Origin: CAVTND01 sp963735955
GTDB lineage: Bacteria; Pseudomonadota; Gammaproteobacteria; Burkholderiales; Burkholderiaceae_F
DNA: 64,000 nt
Direction of reading: 5' to 3'
Assembly: GCA_963735955.1 (NCBI GenBank)
Contig: CAVTND010000004.1
Location: forward strand, 124,001-188,000
Within the stretch, counting starts at the first letter, position 1. The number at the start of each line of letters is the position of its first letter. The position numbers and the translations under genes are program-made. Under the pieces are notes generated by a model. That model made no database searches. It was given only the letters and a program-made list of their open reading frames with translations, and was not told where the DNA came from. Below, piece by piece: positions 1 through 9,288 of this stretch.

Positions 1-39
1 GCCTACGGGCTATAGGGACACCACACCATGGAGACGAGC

Positions 40-621
40 ATGCCGATTTCCCGCGCCAGCCTGCTGACGCTCGAAGCCTACGCGAAACAGCGCAAGGAAT
101 TTCGTGCCAGGGTGCTGGCTCACAAGAAGAACCGTACCGTGCACCTGGGCGAGCACGTGACTCTGATCTTCGAAGACGAATTGACGGTGCGCTACCAGAT
201 CCAGGAGATGCTGCGCATTGAAAAAACCTTCGAGGAAGCCGGAATCCAGGATGAGCTCGACGCTTACCTGCCGCTGGTCCCGGATGGCAGCAATCTGAAG
301 GCCACGATGATGCTCGAGTACGACGATCCAGTGGTCCGAAAACAGGAGCTGGCACAGCTCAAGGGCATCGAGGACCGCACCTACGTACAGGTAGATGGTT
401 GCCCGAGGGCATATGCGATTGCAGACGAGGATCTGGAACGCGAGAACGAAGAGAAGACCTCTTCCGTGCATTTCCTGCGTTTCGAATTCGACCAGGACAT
501 GATTGCTTCGATCAAGAGCGGTGCGGCGCTCGCGATCGGCATCGATCACCCGCACTATGGCGTGCGCCTCGACGAAGTTTCGCCCGAGGTGCAGGCCTCG
601 CTGGCAGGAGATCTTGCGTAA
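40..621 (+). CDS. DUF3501 family protein
   Basis: The 193-residue product begins MPISRASLLTLEAYAKQR, the usual opening of DUF3501 proteins, and the length fits the family. The function is unknown. In other proteobacteria these genes often sit beside rubrerythrin and an Fe-S oxidoreductase, so an oxidative-stress or electron-transfer link is suggested by family context only; that partner would lie upstream of this window. I chose the ATG at 40 over the in-frame ATG at 28 because GGAG lies six bases before it and because the family sequence starts there. The radical SAM gene follows with a short overlap. Confidence 0.85.
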   Translation: MPISRASLLTLEAYAKQRKEFRARVLAHKKNRTVHLGEHVTLIFEDELTVRYQIQEMLRIEKTFEEAGIQDELDAYLPLVPDGSNLKATMMLEYDDPVVRKQELAQLKGIEDRTYVQVDGCPRAYAIADEDLERENEEKTSSVHFLRFEFDQDMIASIKSGAALAIGIDHPHYGVRLDEVSPEVQASLAGDLA

Positions 622-1741
622 GGACAGGGCGCCGCAAGACGCGGGCGTTGCGCCCGCGCCGGTGCATATCGTGCGCAAGGGGCGCGGAGCGGCGTCCAAT
701 ATCGCGCACCGGTTCGAATCGGTCGAACGCGAAGTCGACGTTGATGCGCTCGAGCATGCTCGCCTCGAGGGAGAACTGGACGAGTTGCCGCCGCTCGCCA
801 CTTCAGTGAATTTCGAGACTGCGCGCAGCCTGATCACCTACAACGATTCGCCCGACATTCCGTTTGACCGCTCGATCAATCCCTATCGCGGCTGCGAACA
901 CGGCTGCGTCTACTGCTATGCACGGCCGACTCACAGTTATTTGAACCTCTCGCCGGGCCTGGATTTCGAGACTCGTCTGGTTGCCAAGTCCAATGCTGCC
1001 GAGGCGCTCGTGCGCGATCTCTCCGCGCCCTCGTACCGTGCGGCGACGCTCGCTCTGGGCACCGTCACCGACTGCTATCAGCCGATCGAACGCGACTTGA
1101 AGATCACGCGCAGGATCATCGAGGTTTTGGGTCGAAGCCGTCATCCATTCGGGATCGTCACCAAGTCGTCCCTGATCGAACGCGATCTCGACCTGCTCGC
1201 ACCCTTGGCCGCGGAGCAATTGTTTGAAGCTTTCGTGAGCATCACAACGCTGGAGTCTTCCCTGTCGCGCACGCTCGAGCCACGCGCCGCGAGCCCGGCC
1301 CGCCGCCTGCGGACGGTCGAGACACTGGCGCGTGCCGGAGTAAGGGTGCATGTCAACTTCGCGCCGGTGATTCCCTTTGTCAATGAGCCCGAACTCGAGC
1401 GCGTGCTCGAAGCCGCGCGCGATGCCGGCGCGGTGCGCGCGCACTACACGATCGTGCGCCTGCCCTGGGAAGTGGCGCCGCTGTTCGAGCAGTGGCTGGC
1501 TGCGCATTGCCCCGATCGGGCCCAGCGCGTCATGAACCGGATCCGTGAGATGCGCGGCGGGCGCGACAACGACGCGCGCTTCGGCACGCGCATGAAAGGA
1601 GAGGGCGTCTGGGCCGATCTGATTCGCCAGCGGTTTCGAAGCGCAGCTGCGCGACTTGGACTCGATCGCGCCGTTCCACCGCTGCGCGCCGACCTGTTCG
1701 TGCCACCGAAGCTGGAACGACCGCAGCTCGATCTCTTCTAA
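614..1741 (+). CDS. PA0069-type radical SAM protein
   Basis: The protein carries the radical SAM cluster CEHGCVYC (Cys94, Cys98, Cys101 from this start) inside RGCEHGCVYCYARPTHSY, typical of the PA0069/SplB-like group. Three cysteines would bind a 4Fe-4S cluster that cleaves S-adenosylmethionine; the substrate is not known for this family. The KGRGAASN segment near the N terminus is also a family mark. No ATG is available: TTG at 614 follows AGGAG closely, and GTG at 662 or 671 are alternatives, so the first 20 or so residues are uncertain. The reading frame overlaps the stop of the DUF3501 gene, which suggests co-transcription. Confidence 0.88.
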   Translation: MRKDRAPQDAGVAPAPVHIVRKGRGAASNIAHRFESVEREVDVDALEHARLEGELDELPPLATSVNFETARSLITYNDSPDIPFDRSINPYRGCEHGCVYCYARPTHSYLNLSPGLDFETRLVAKSNAAEALVRDLSAPSYRAATLALGTVTDCYQPIERDLKITRRIIEVLGRSRHPFGIVTKSSLIERDLDLLAPLAAEQLFEAFVSITTLESSLSRTLEPRAASPARRLRTVETLARAGVRVHVNFAPVIPFVNEPELERVLEAARDAGAVRAHYTIVRLPWEVAPLFEQWLAAHCPDRAQRVMNRIREMRGGRDNDARFGTRMKGEGVWADLIRQRFRSAAARLGLDRAVPPLRADLFVPPKLERPQLDLF

Positions 1742-1745
1742 GCGC

Positions 1746-2156
1746 TCAGCCCGCCGGGCCCTGGAGATGTTCGAACACGGTCTGGGTCAGCAGGGCAATC
1801 GTTGCCATCAGGGCAATTGCGCCGAAGAACAGAGTCGCGACTGCCACGAGCACTGCGTCCCACCCGCTGTGGTTGCGTCGATCAGAATCCGGGTTGAAGC
1901 GGCCATCGAAGCGCTCGTCGGGCATCAGCGCAATGAACAGCGCCTCGATGAAGCCCGCCACCACCGGGACCATGAACACAAAGAACGGCGGCGACTGGTA
2001 CCAGTTGCGCACGCCGATCAACAGCGCCAGGGCAGGGACAGTTACTGCCAATGGCAGCCACCAGAAGGAACGGCCGAGATAGAGCCCATGCAGCCCGAGA
2101 CTGCCCGCCGTTGAAGCCAGCAAGGCAGCCAAGGCCTTGTGACGAAATTTCATCAT
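1746..2156 (-). CDS. TM2-like small membrane protein
   Basis: The 136-residue protein has three to four hydrophobic segments and an N-terminal stretch SLGLHGLYLGRSFWW that resembles the TM2 domain motif (a glycine-rich turn followed by a helix pair). A polar loop with many Arg and Asp residues precedes the last membrane helix. The molecular role of bacterial TM2 proteins is unsettled. It faces the radical SAM gene, and the two stop codons are only a few bases apart. Start ATG 2156 or 2153 (MMKF or MKF) is more likely than earlier in-frame starts because the upstream residues look non-coding. Confidence 0.65.
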   Translation of the reverse strand: MMKFRHKALAALLASTAGSLGLHGLYLGRSFWWLPLAVTVPALALLIGVRNWYQSPPFFVFMVPVVAGFIEALFIALMPDERFDGRFNPDSDRRNHSGWDAVLVAVATLFFGAIALMATIALLTQTVFEHLQGPAG

Positions 2157-2226
2157 GCGGGAAGGTCTTGAGGCACAAGGCATCATATCGGCGAGCGCTT
2201 CTTACCGCCGCCGGGCTCGGAGCGAC

Positions 2227-2256
2227 TTGCTGCGAATGAGCGCGGCCGGCTAGAAT
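2227..2256 (+). promoter_or_regulatory. candidate sigma-70 promoter of the rpsP operon
   Basis: TTGCTG at 2227-2232 and TAGAAT at 2251-2256 are separated by 18 bases, a fair sigma-70 match. It would give a leader of about 170 bases before rpsP. That leader holds a 6-bp stem GGGCGT/ACGCCC (2342-2361, loop of 8). No ribosomal-protein binding site could be recognised in it. Confidence 0.4.
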
Positions 2257-2433
2257 CACGGGTTTTCCGCTACGCCGGTTCGGCATGGGCTCCGGGCTCG
2301 GCCGCGACAGGTCCGGGAACGGGTCAAAACGCGGCAGGTAAGGGCGTATCAAGACACGCCCGGATGCGCGGGGAATCGCAGCTCCGGCGCGGGCCGACCG
2401 GAAACAGCTAGGGACACAGTCAAGGAAACAACT

Positions 2434-2685
2434 ATGGTCGTCATTCGACTTGCTCGCGGCGGCGCCAAGAAGCGCCCCTTCTTCAATATTGTTGCTACGG
2501 ATTCGCGCAATCCGCGCGACGGACGCTTCATCGAGCGGGTGGGTTTCTACAACCCGGTCGCATCCGAGGGTGAGCAGAAGTTCCGGGTGGCGGCGGATCG
2601 CATGGCCTACTGGACCGGCGTCGGTGCGCGGATGTCTCCCACGGTTGCAAGACTCGTCAAGGAGCACGGCGCCCCGGCGGCGTGA
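2434..2685 (+). CDS. rpsP: 30S ribosomal protein S16
   Basis: The 83-residue protein starts [17 protein letters not shown] and contains [12 protein letters not shown], both diagnostic of S16, which stabilises the central and 5' domains of 16S rRNA during 30S assembly. AAGGAAAC upstream supplies the ribosome-binding site. It is the first gene of the classical rpsP-rimM-trmD-rplS operon, with rimM starting 15 bases after its stop codon. Confidence 0.98.
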   Translation: MVVIRLARGGAKKRPFFNIVATDSRNPRDGRFIERVGFYNPVASEGEQKFRVAADRMAYWTGVGARMSPTVARLVKEHGAPAA

Positions 2686-2700
2686 TCTTCACTGCTGGTT

Positions 2701-3225
2701 ATGGCGCGCGCAGCCGTTAGCTCGGCGCCGCCGGATCTGGTTGAACTGGGCGCGGTGCGCGGCGCCTACGGCCTCGGGGGCTGGGTTCGCATCGCACCGC
2801 TCGCCGATGGCGATGTCCTCCTGCAGTCGAAGCGTTGGTGGTTGCTGGACACCGGCGCCGAGCGATTGGTTGAAGTGGTCCAGGCCAAGCGTCACGCCGG
2901 GAACATCGTGGCCAAGTGGGAAGGATGCGAAGGCAAGGACAGCGCCGATGCCTGCAAGGGAATGCGGGTAGGAGTATCCCGCGCTGAGTTCAAGCCACTT
3001 GCGCCGGGCCAGTACTACTGGCATGACCTGCTGGGTGTGCAGGTCGTGAATCGGACGGGTGAAGAACTGGGCAAGGTCGTTGCGCTCGGAGAGCACGGAC
3101 AGGGGCAATGGCTCGAAGTGGCCGTGGGCGATAAGCGGCGGATGATTCCGCTGGTAGCGCAGTATGTGGAAGCAGTGGATCTGGACGCAGGACGAATCCG
3201 GGTCGATTGGGCCGAGGACTGGTGA
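2701..3225 (+). CDS. rimM: 16S rRNA processing protein RimM
   Basis: A 174-residue protein with the RimM N-terminal beta-barrel (LGAVRGAYGLGGWVRI near residue 15) and the C-terminal PRC-type barrel (YYWHDLLGVQV near residue 100). RimM helps mature the 30S head around S19. The length is normal. Its stop codon overlaps the proposed GTG start of trmD, so the two are translationally coupled. Position in the S16-TrmD-L19 operon confirms the call. Confidence 0.97.
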   Translation: MARAAVSSAPPDLVELGAVRGAYGLGGWVRIAPLADGDVLLQSKRWWLLDTGAERLVEVVQAKRHAGNIVAKWEGCEGKDSADACKGMRVGVSRAEFKPLAPGQYYWHDLLGVQVVNRTGEELGKVVALGEHGQGQWLEVAVGDKRRMIPLVAQYVEAVDLDAGRIRVDWAEDW

Positions 3226-4010
3226 AAGTGATTCGTTTCGACGTCATCACTCTCTTTCCCGCAATGTTCGCGGCGTTAACTGAGCATGGGATCGCACGGC
3301 GCGCCTATGAGCAGGGGCTATGGGCGTTGAATCTTTGGAACCCGCGCGACTTCGCGACCGATGCGCACCGGTCGGTGGATGACCGTCCTTATGGCGGCGG
3401 CCCGGGGATGGTGATGATGGCCGAACCGCTGGCGCAGGCGCTGGCGGCGGCGCGCGCGGCCGGCGGTGCAGAGCGCGTGATAGCACTGGCGCCCAATGGC
3501 GTTCGACTGACCGATGCGCGGGTCAAGGCGATTGCGCAGGCGCCGAAGGACAGCTCGCTGGCACTGATATGCGGGCGATACGAAGGCATCGACCAGCGAT
3601 TCCTCGATGCCTGTGTGGATGAAGTGGTGTCGATCGGTGACTTTGTTCTGTCGGGCGGAGAGATCGCGGCGATGGCTCTGATGGACGCCGTGGTGCGGCA
3701 GTTGCCGGGTGCGCTGAAAGACGAGTCGACGGCGGACGAGTCCTTCGCGACCGGACTGCTGGACGGACCGCATTACACGCGGCCGGAGCTGTGGAACGGT
3801 CGGGAAGTGCCGGTAGCCTTGCTCTCGGGGCACCATGCGGAGATCGAGGCCTGGCGCCGTCGGGAGTCCTTGACGACAACCCGCCGCCTGCGACCTGAGA
3901 TGATTGAGGCTGCGCGAGTGGCGGGACGTCTGGCCGCGCAGGATGAAAGGGTTTTGCGCGACATCGCGCAGGCAGGAGCGACAGTCTCGGGATCGAGAGA
4001 CGTTGCATAG
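3222..4010 (+). CDS. trmD: tRNA (guanine-N1)-methyltransferase TrmD
   Basis: TrmD methylates G37 next to the anticodon in tRNAs and prevents frameshifting. The 262-residue product carries the trefoil-knot SAM-binding segments [13 protein letters not shown] and [11 protein letters not shown] and the N-terminal [12 protein letters not shown] placed the start at GTG 3222, which overlaps the rimM stop (GTGA) and has GAGG just upstream. GTG 3228 is a close alternative (MIRFDV) that also fits the family. Confidence 0.97.
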   Translation: MKVIRFDVITLFPAMFAALTEHGIARRAYEQGLWALNLWNPRDFATDAHRSVDDRPYGGGPGMVMMAEPLAQALAAARAAGGAERVIALAPNGVRLTDARVKAIAQAPKDSSLALICGRYEGIDQRFLDACVDEVVSIGDFVLSGGEIAAMALMDAVVRQLPGALKDESTADESFATGLLDGPHYTRPELWNGREVPVALLSGHHAEIEAWRRRESLTTTRRLRPEMIEAARVAGRLAAQDERVLRDIAQAGATVSGSRDVA

Positions 4011-4086
4011 TCGGCAGCATCAGGAACCATCCTCTCGGGCGGCGAACAAAAATCAGAGCCGCGCGACGATGGTATTAGGAGCAGGA

Positions 4087-4518
4087 ATGGACATCATCCA
4101 GAAACTGGAACAGGAAGAATTGGCGCGCGTTACCGCCAACAAGATGATTCCCGCGTTCGCCCCGGGCGACACGGTGATCGTCAACGTCAACGTGGTTGAG
4201 GGTGCGCGCAAGCGTGTACAGGCCTTCGAGGGCGTGGTGATCGGGCGCCGCAATCGCGGCCTGAATTCGTCCTTCGTCGTGCGCAAGATTTCGAGTGGCG
4301 AGGGGGTTGAGCGCACGTTTCAGCTGTTCTCGCCGTCGATCGCATCGATCGAAGTCAAGCGCCGAGGCGACGTACGCCGCGCCAAGCTCTACTACCTGCG
4401 CGATCGTTCCGGAAAATCAGCACGCATTCGCGAGAAGCTGGCGCACAAGTCCGCTGCCAAGGCCGCCGAAGCGGCTCGGGCCGAACAAGCCAACGACGCA
4501 GCCGGTTCGACCGAGTAG
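4087..4518 (+). CDS. rplS: 50S ribosomal protein L19
   Basis: L19 lies at the 30S-50S interface. The 143-residue product shows the conserved [23 protein letters not shown] and [10 protein letters not shown] segments. The start ATG 4087 follows AGGAG by about five bases and gives the family N terminus. After the conserved core there is an Ala/Lys/Glu-rich tail of about 25 residues, which is common in betaproteobacterial L19. It closes the four-gene operon. Confidence 0.98.
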   Translation: MDIIQKLEQEELARVTANKMIPAFAPGDTVIVNVNVVEGARKRVQAFEGVVIGRRNRGLNSSFVVRKISSGEGVERTFQLFSPSIASIEVKRRGDVRRAKLYYLRDRSGKSARIREKLAHKSAAKAAEAARAEQANDAAGSTE

Positions 4519-4535
4519 TTTCGGGGCCTGAAGCC

Positions 4536-4554
4536 GCCGCGTTCAAAACGCGGC
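4536..4554 (+). terminator. hairpin after rplS, possible terminator
   Basis: A perfect 8-bp inverted repeat GCCGCGTT/AACGCGGC with a three-base loop lies 18 bases after the rplS stop. No T-run follows, so it may be a weak or Rho-assisted terminator, or an mRNA-stabilising stem. Confidence 0.35.
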
Positions 4555-4588
4555 CCGGTAAGCTCCGACTAGGTGTTGCGGTGAGCAA

Positions 4589-5299
4589 ATGAGCACGGAG
4601 GTTCCGCAGGCAATGCGGCCCTTGTTCGAGCCGGAGTCCGTGCCGTTTGATCCGGCGTTCGAGGATCCGGCGGCCCGAGGGCCTGCGATTGCGGCCGAGC
4701 GCCTGAGGCCGGACGAACTGCGGCGGCGTTTCGCGACCGCGCGACCGTGGGAACCCGAGATGCGTTCGGACCCGCGCTTTCTGCGGCCAGAGCTCCCGAT
4801 AAGGCCGGCAGCCGTGCTGATGCCGCTGATCGTGCATGACGACCAGGTCTCGGTCCTGCTGACTGAACGCACGGCTCATCTGAACGACCACGCGGGTCAG
4901 ATCAGCTTCCCTGGTGGGCGCGTCGAACCAGGCGATGTCGATGCCGTGGCCACCGCGTTGCGCGAAGCACGCGAAGAGATCGGCCTCGGCGCCGCCCTGG
5001 TCGATGTCGTCGCCACACTGCCGGAGTACACGACGGCGACCGGTTATCAGGTGACCCCCGTGATTGGCATGATCGAGCGGCCATATGAGCTGTCACTCGA
5101 CAGCTTCGAGGTATCTGAAGCCTTTGCAGTGCCGCTTTCCTTTCTGATGGATCCCGCGCACCACGAACGGCGAATTTTCAAACTCGGCGAAATCGCGCGC
5201 ACCTTCTACGCGATGCCCTACCAGGCGCAACGCCGATACTTCATCTGGGGCGCAACTGCCGCGATGCTGCGCAACCTGTACCACTACCTGCGTGCCTGA
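4589..5299 (+). CDS. NUDIX hydrolase, CoA pyrophosphatase type
   Basis: The 236-residue protein has the UPF0035 signature (LLTERTAHLNDHAGQISFPGG, about residues 90-110) directly joined to the NUDIX box, whose metal-binding glutamates are in REAREEIGL. This combination defines the NudL/CoAse group that cleaves coenzyme A to 4'-phosphopantetheine and 3',5'-ADP. The N-terminal 60 residues are variable. It follows the ribosomal operon in the same direction, as in many Burkholderiales. Confidence 0.9.
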   Translation: MSTEVPQAMRPLFEPESVPFDPAFEDPAARGPAIAAERLRPDELRRRFATARPWEPEMRSDPRFLRPELPIRPAAVLMPLIVHDDQVSVLLTERTAHLNDHAGQISFPGGRVEPGDVDAVATALREAREEIGLGAALVDVVATLPEYTTATGYQVTPVIGMIERPYELSLDSFEVSEAFAVPLSFLMDPAHHERRIFKLGEIARTFYAMPYQAQRRYFIWGATAAMLRNLYHYLRA

Positions 5300-5366
5300 G
5301 AGCTGGGTCGCGCCAACCTGGGGTTGATTGCGTCTCGGCCTCTACAATGCACGAGGAGAGTGCACC

Positions 5367-6332
5367 GTGGCCTGGCTATCCCTCGTCATCACCCTGCTTG
5401 CCGAGCAACTGCGTGCTCTGCCGGGGAACAATCCCGTCTATACCGAAGCACGGCGCCTAGCGTCCTGGGCGCAACGCAATCTGAATGCCGGCCGGCCGCG
5501 CCACGGCTTCTACGCCTGGCTGCTGATCGTGCTCGGCAGCGCACTCGCATCCGGCGCGGTGTGGTCGATTGCAGTGTCGATCAACTGGTTCCTAGGGCTC
5601 GCGATCAACGTTGCGGTGCTCTACTTCGCGCTGGGGTTTCGCCAGTTCAGCCATCACGGTACCGAGATCCAGATCGCGGTGGCCAATGGCGACATCGACG
5701 CAGCGCGGCGCGAGCTCACTGAATGGAAGCGCGGCGCAGAACCGGGCTACTCGGCAGCCGATCTGAGCGCCGAGGAACTGGTGCGTCAGGCGGCCGAGTA
5801 CGGTTTGCTCCTGTCGCAGCGACACGTGTTCGGCGTGTTCTTCTGGTTCGTGCTTCTGCCGGGCCCCATGGGAGCCGTGGTGTATCGAATGGCGGATCAT
5901 GTCGGACGCGCCTGGAACCAGGCACCCGCGCCGCCCGCGCCGCCCGACCGCTTTGGCGAGTTTGCGCGGCGTGCGTTCGCCTGGATCGACTGGGCGCCCG
6001 CGCGACTGACGGCACTCGGATTCGCGATCGTTGGCGACTTCGAAGGTGCGATCTATTGCTGGCGCCAGGTTGCGCGTGGAGAGAGCACCGATGGCATGCC
6101 GCATCCGGACTCGCGCACCTTGCTGCTTGCTGCAGCCAGCGGTGCGATCGGGGTTCGGCTAATGCCGGACGCGGAGTCAGTCCGCCACTTTGACGAGGTG
6201 GGCAACGAGGGTGCCGGACTGGCGGAACCCACCACGCCGGCCTTGCGCGCCGTCGTCGGTCTGATCTGGCGCGCGCTACTGCTTTGGCTGGCCTTGCTGT
6301 TTCTGCTGACGCTCGCGAAGTGGATTGCCTGA
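5367..6332 (+). CDS. CobD/CbiB-family membrane protein
   Basis: A 321-residue integral membrane protein with helices near the N terminus, around residues 50-95, near 160 and at the C terminus. The central segment FALGFRQFSHHGTEIQIA followed by DAARRELTEWKR is typical of the CobD/CbiB (AmpE-like) proteins in Burkholderiales. The true cobalamin enzyme CbiB attaches aminopropanol to cobyric acid. No cobalamin gene is nearby, so a non-cobalamin role is possible. GTG 5367 was chosen because GAGGAGAG lies seven bases before it. Confidence 0.75.
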   Translation: MAWLSLVITLLAEQLRALPGNNPVYTEARRLASWAQRNLNAGRPRHGFYAWLLIVLGSALASGAVWSIAVSINWFLGLAINVAVLYFALGFRQFSHHGTEIQIAVANGDIDAARRELTEWKRGAEPGYSAADLSAEELVRQAAEYGLLLSQRHVFGVFFWFVLLPGPMGAVVYRMADHVGRAWNQAPAPPAPPDRFGEFARRAFAWIDWAPARLTALGFAIVGDFEGAIYCWRQVARGESTDGMPHPDSRTLLLAAASGAIGVRLMPDAESVRHFDEVGNEGAGLAEPTTPALRAVVGLIWRALLLWLALLFLLTLAKWIA

Positions 6333-6336
6333 GCGG

Positions 6337-6642
6337 CTAGGTGAGTCGCGATGCGCCGCAGTTCCAACACGCGCCGAACTGGGATTCTGACTCTTCGCCG
6401 CAGGATGTGCACGTCCAGGGCAGTCCCCCGCCGGCCGTCCGCCACTCCGCCAGCACCTGGTGGGCGCGCGCTTCGTCCAGCGCGTTGACCCAAAGCTGCG
6501 GGGCACACTCAAGGAACGGAATTTCTCCGAGCGCTCCGGACAAAGCTGTGTTGCGCACCTCACAGCGGATGCCCGCGGCGCGCAGAGTATCGGCCCAGAT
6601 AGCGGCAAGGACTGGATGATCAGCGCGAAGCAGAAGCTTCAT
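6337..6642 (-). CDS. DUF2007 protein with C-terminal zinc ribbon
   Basis: The 101-residue protein starts MKLLLRADHPVLAAIWADTL, a DUF2007 putative signal-transducer domain related to the PII fold, and ends with a zinc-ribbon-like pair CTSCGEE...CWNCGA. The ATG overlaps the rsgA stop (ATGA), so it is the last gene of the M48-phhB-rsgA unit. The biochemical role is unknown. Confidence 0.8.
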   Translation of the reverse strand: MKLLLRADHPVLAAIWADTLRAAGIRCEVRNTALSGALGEIPFLECAPQLWVNALDEARAHQVLAEWRTAGGGLPWTCTSCGEESESQFGACWNCGASRLT

Positions 6643-7544
6643 CGCGCCGCCGCCGTCGCGAGCGAACGATAGAAACGGTAGCGCGCCGGAGCGAAGGTGC
6701 CGGCGTTGGCCGCCGCGCGCACCACGCATACCGGCTCATCAACATGGCGACAGTCGAGAAACCGGCATTGGCTCTGAGCCAAAGCGTGTTCGATCTCCGG
6801 GAAAGCCGCCGCTATCTGTGAGCGGCCAAGATGCGAAAGGCCGAATTCCTTGAACCCCGGCGTGTCGACAATCGCACCGCCCCCGGGCAGTGCAAACCAG
6901 CGTGCCGCGGTCGTGGTCTGCCGCCCAGCATTCGCGCGCTGCGAGTATTCCTGGGTGCGCGCCGCGGCGCCTGGAACCAGCAGGTTGATCAGCGTCGACT
7001 TGCCCATGCCCGACTGTCCGATAAGAAGAGACTTCCTGCCTGCCAGCGCATCGGCGAGCACCGTCGGCGGCCGCTGATCCAGCTTGCACGACACTGCCAA
7101 TGTGCGCCAGCCGAGCTGGGCGACTTGGTCGAGCACAGCCTGCGCTTCTTGTCCGTCGGGTAGGTCGAATTTGTTACGCACGACGAGAGCTTCGATCCCG
7201 GCGCAATGCGCGGCGACCAGAGCTTTCCAGATGAAATCGCGATTGAATGCCGGGCGCGAGGCAAACATCACCGCCACCTGATCGACATTCGCGGCCAGTT
7301 CCTTGATGCGATGAGCATCGGCCCTATAGAGCAGGCTGGTTCGCGCTTCGATGGATTCGATTACGGCCTGATCCGCCGAGGTCAGGCTGGCGGTCACCAT
7401 GTCGCCGACGACCACGTCGCCGCGCTTGCCGCGTCGAGTCGCCAGTATTGCGCCACCGTCGGGCAATTCGATCAGCACCGTACGGCCGAACGTGGCGACG
7501 ACGCGCGCGCGGAATCTGGCGACGGGTGCCGCGATCCGACCCAT
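6639..7544 (-). CDS. rsgA: ribosome small-subunit GTPase RsgA
   Basis: RsgA is a circularly permuted GTPase that checks late 30S assembly. The 301-residue product has, in permuted order, NKFDLP (G4), GQSGMGKSTL (G1/P-loop) and DTPG (G3), preceded by an OB-fold and followed by the zinc knuckle CRFLDCRH...C. Start ATG 7544 overlaps the phhB stop (ATGA), giving translational coupling. The earlier in-frame codons code for an unrelated Arg-rich stretch. Confidence 0.97.
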   Translation of the reverse strand: MGRIAAPVARFRARVVATFGRTVLIELPDGGAILATRRGKRGDVVVGDMVTASLTSADQAVIESIEARTSLLYRADAHRIKELAANVDQVAVMFASRPAFNRDFIWKALVAAHCAGIEALVVRNKFDLPDGQEAQAVLDQVAQLGWRTLAVSCKLDQRPPTVLADALAGRKSLLIGQSGMGKSTLINLLVPGAAARTQEYSQRANAGRQTTTAARWFALPGGGAIVDTPGFKEFGLSHLGRSQIAAAFPEIEHALAQSQCRFLDCRHVDEPVCVVRAAANAGTFAPARYRFYRSLATAAAR

Positions 7545-7894
7545 CAGCGCCCGCTGCGCTTCCGAGCTTCGTAAAGTACGTCGGTGTGGGCGGCGCAGAT
7601 GAAGTCGTTGACGGAAATCCCCTTGACCGAATGCGTATCGAATCGCACCCGGCATGCCGCATAGCTGACGATCAGCTCGGGATGGTGATCCTGCTCATTC
7701 GCCAGATCGGCAACGGCGTTGACAAAGGCCATGGTTGCCCGAAAATCATCGAAGCGGAAATTGCGCTCAATGGCCTTGCCGTCCGTGCTCCAGCCATCGA
7801 GGACAGCCAGCTGGGCGGACACCTGCGCCGCACTCATCGGTTCGCCACTCAGTGGCTGGCAGCGGCTGGTCAGCAATTCGGCGCGGGTCTTCAT
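7544..7894 (-). CDS. phhB: 4a-hydroxytetrahydrobiopterin dehydratase (PCD)
   Basis: The 116-residue protein carries the pterin dehydratase signature EQDHHPEL followed by the VRFDTHSVKGIS segment that completes the active site. It regenerates dihydropterin after aromatic amino-acid hydroxylation. No phenylalanine hydroxylase gene is in view, so in this operon it may serve another pterin such as the molybdopterin pathway. The gene lies between the M48 peptidase and rsgA with minimal spacing. Confidence 0.92.
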   Translation of the reverse strand: MKTRAELLTSRCQPLSGEPMSAAQVSAQLAVLDGWSTDGKAIERNFRFDDFRATMAFVNAVADLANEQDHHPELIVSYAACRVRFDTHSVKGISVNDFICAAHTDVLYEARKRSGR

Positions 7895-7896
7895 GG

Positions 7897-9159
7897 TCAG
7901 GCCTGTCTTAGTCGAGCGAGGCGCGCGACACGCAGAGCGGCCGGCGGGTGTGAGTCGTAGAACGCCGAATGCAGCGGATCCGGGGTCAGGGTCGCGGCAT
8001 TGTCCTGATACAGCTTGACCAGGGCGCTGATCAAGTCGCCCGCCGAGGCGTGTTGCGCTGCATAGGCGTCAGCTTCGTACTCGTGTTTGCGCGATAGCAC
8101 ACTGATCACCGGGGCGAAGACAAATGTGAACACTGGCAGGACCAGCATGAACAGGACCAGCGCCAGCCCCTCGTTGCCTCCTGCGGGAGCGGGTGTGACT
8201 CCAAGGCCCTCGAAGAACCAGGTCTGGCCGCTGAGCCAGCCCAGCAGTGCAAGAAAGCCCAGGCTCAGCGCAAAGGTAAATACGAGACGCTTGGCGATGT
8301 GACGGAGCTTGAAGTGACCCAGTTCGTGCGCGAGCGTGGCCTCGATTTCGGCCGGTTGCAGTCGCTCGATCAGGGTGTCGAAGAACACAATGCGCTTTGA
8401 ACGCCCGAGGCCCGTGAAGTAGGCATTGCCATGCGCCGAACGGCGCGAACCGTCCATCACGAATACACCGCGGCTCGAGAACCCGGTACGAGCGAGAAGG
8501 GCGCCAATCCGCTCCGCGAGGCTCGCGTCTTGCAGTGGTTCGAAGCGGTTGAACAGGGGCGCGATCACGGTCGGATAGAGGAGCAGCACCAGACCGTTGA
8601 ATCCTATCCACAACACCCAGACGTAGACCCACCACAGGTGCCCCGCGCCACGCATCAGCGCAATCACGGCGGCCGCCAGCGGTAGTCCTAGCGCTGCCGT
8701 CAGGACAACCGACTTGGCGATATCCGCAAGCCACAGACGCGGTGTCATACGGTTGAAACCGAAACGCTGCTCGATGCCGAACTGCTTCAACCAGGAAAAT
8801 GGCAGGTCCAGCACGCCCAGCATGAGGGCGGTCACGGCGATCAGTGAGAGCTGGAACGTGAGCCCGCTGCCAAGCTCGCTTCGCAGTGTGTCGGCAAGCC
8901 ACTGCAGGCCGCCGACCAGTGTCAGTGCAACCAGGATCATTGCCCCGACCAGCGTTTCGGCAACTTCGAGACGTGAGTGAGCAATCGTATAGGCGGCCGC
9001 CTTGCGGTGCGCCTCGAGCGGAATGCGGTCTGAAAACTGGGCCGGCACGGCGGCAGCGTGCCAACGCACGTGCCGGATCTGTCGCCATGCAAGCCAGATC
9101 TTCAGGCCGACCATCAGGAGGAGGAAAGCGACGAAGGCGCTCGTCAAGGCGAGAGACAT
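7897..9159 (-). CDS. M48 family membrane metallopeptidase (Ste24-like)
   Basis: A 420-residue polytopic membrane protein with the zinc protease motif HELGH at residues 278-282 and a downstream Glu in KHEYEADAY that would be the third ligand. The organisation matches CAAX prenyl protease 1/Ste24 peptidases, which in bacteria probably clear membrane proteins. About seven hydrophobic helices are visible. Start ATG 9159 (MSLALTSAFV) begins the first membrane helix; upstream in-frame codons lack this character. It is divergent from orn. Confidence 0.92.
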   Translation of the reverse strand: MSLALTSAFVAFLLLMVGLKIWLAWRQIRHVRWHAAAVPAQFSDRIPLEAHRKAAAYTIAHSRLEVAETLVGAMILVALTLVGGLQWLADTLRSELGSGLTFQLSLIAVTALMLGVLDLPFSWLKQFGIEQRFGFNRMTPRLWLADIAKSVVLTAALGLPLAAAVIALMRGAGHLWWVYVWVLWIGFNGLVLLLYPTVIAPLFNRFEPLQDASLAERIGALLARTGFSSRGVFVMDGSRRSAHGNAYFTGLGRSKRIVFFDTLIERLQPAEIEATLAHELGHFKLRHIAKRLVFTFALSLGFLALLGWLSGQTWFFEGLGVTPAPAGGNEGLALVLFMLVLPVFTFVFAPVISVLSRKHEYEADAYAAQHASAGDLISALVKLYQDNAATLTPDPLHSAFYDSHPPAALRVARLARLRQA

Positions 9160-9288
9160 TGCGGCGGCACGATACGGTGACGAAACAGCTTGGAACCCGG
9201 CGCGCCTGAGAGCGGGCAGAGCTGCGCAACACCGGGGCTTCGCGTCCTGCCATGCGACAATCACTCGCACTCTCAAGTCGCGGAAATT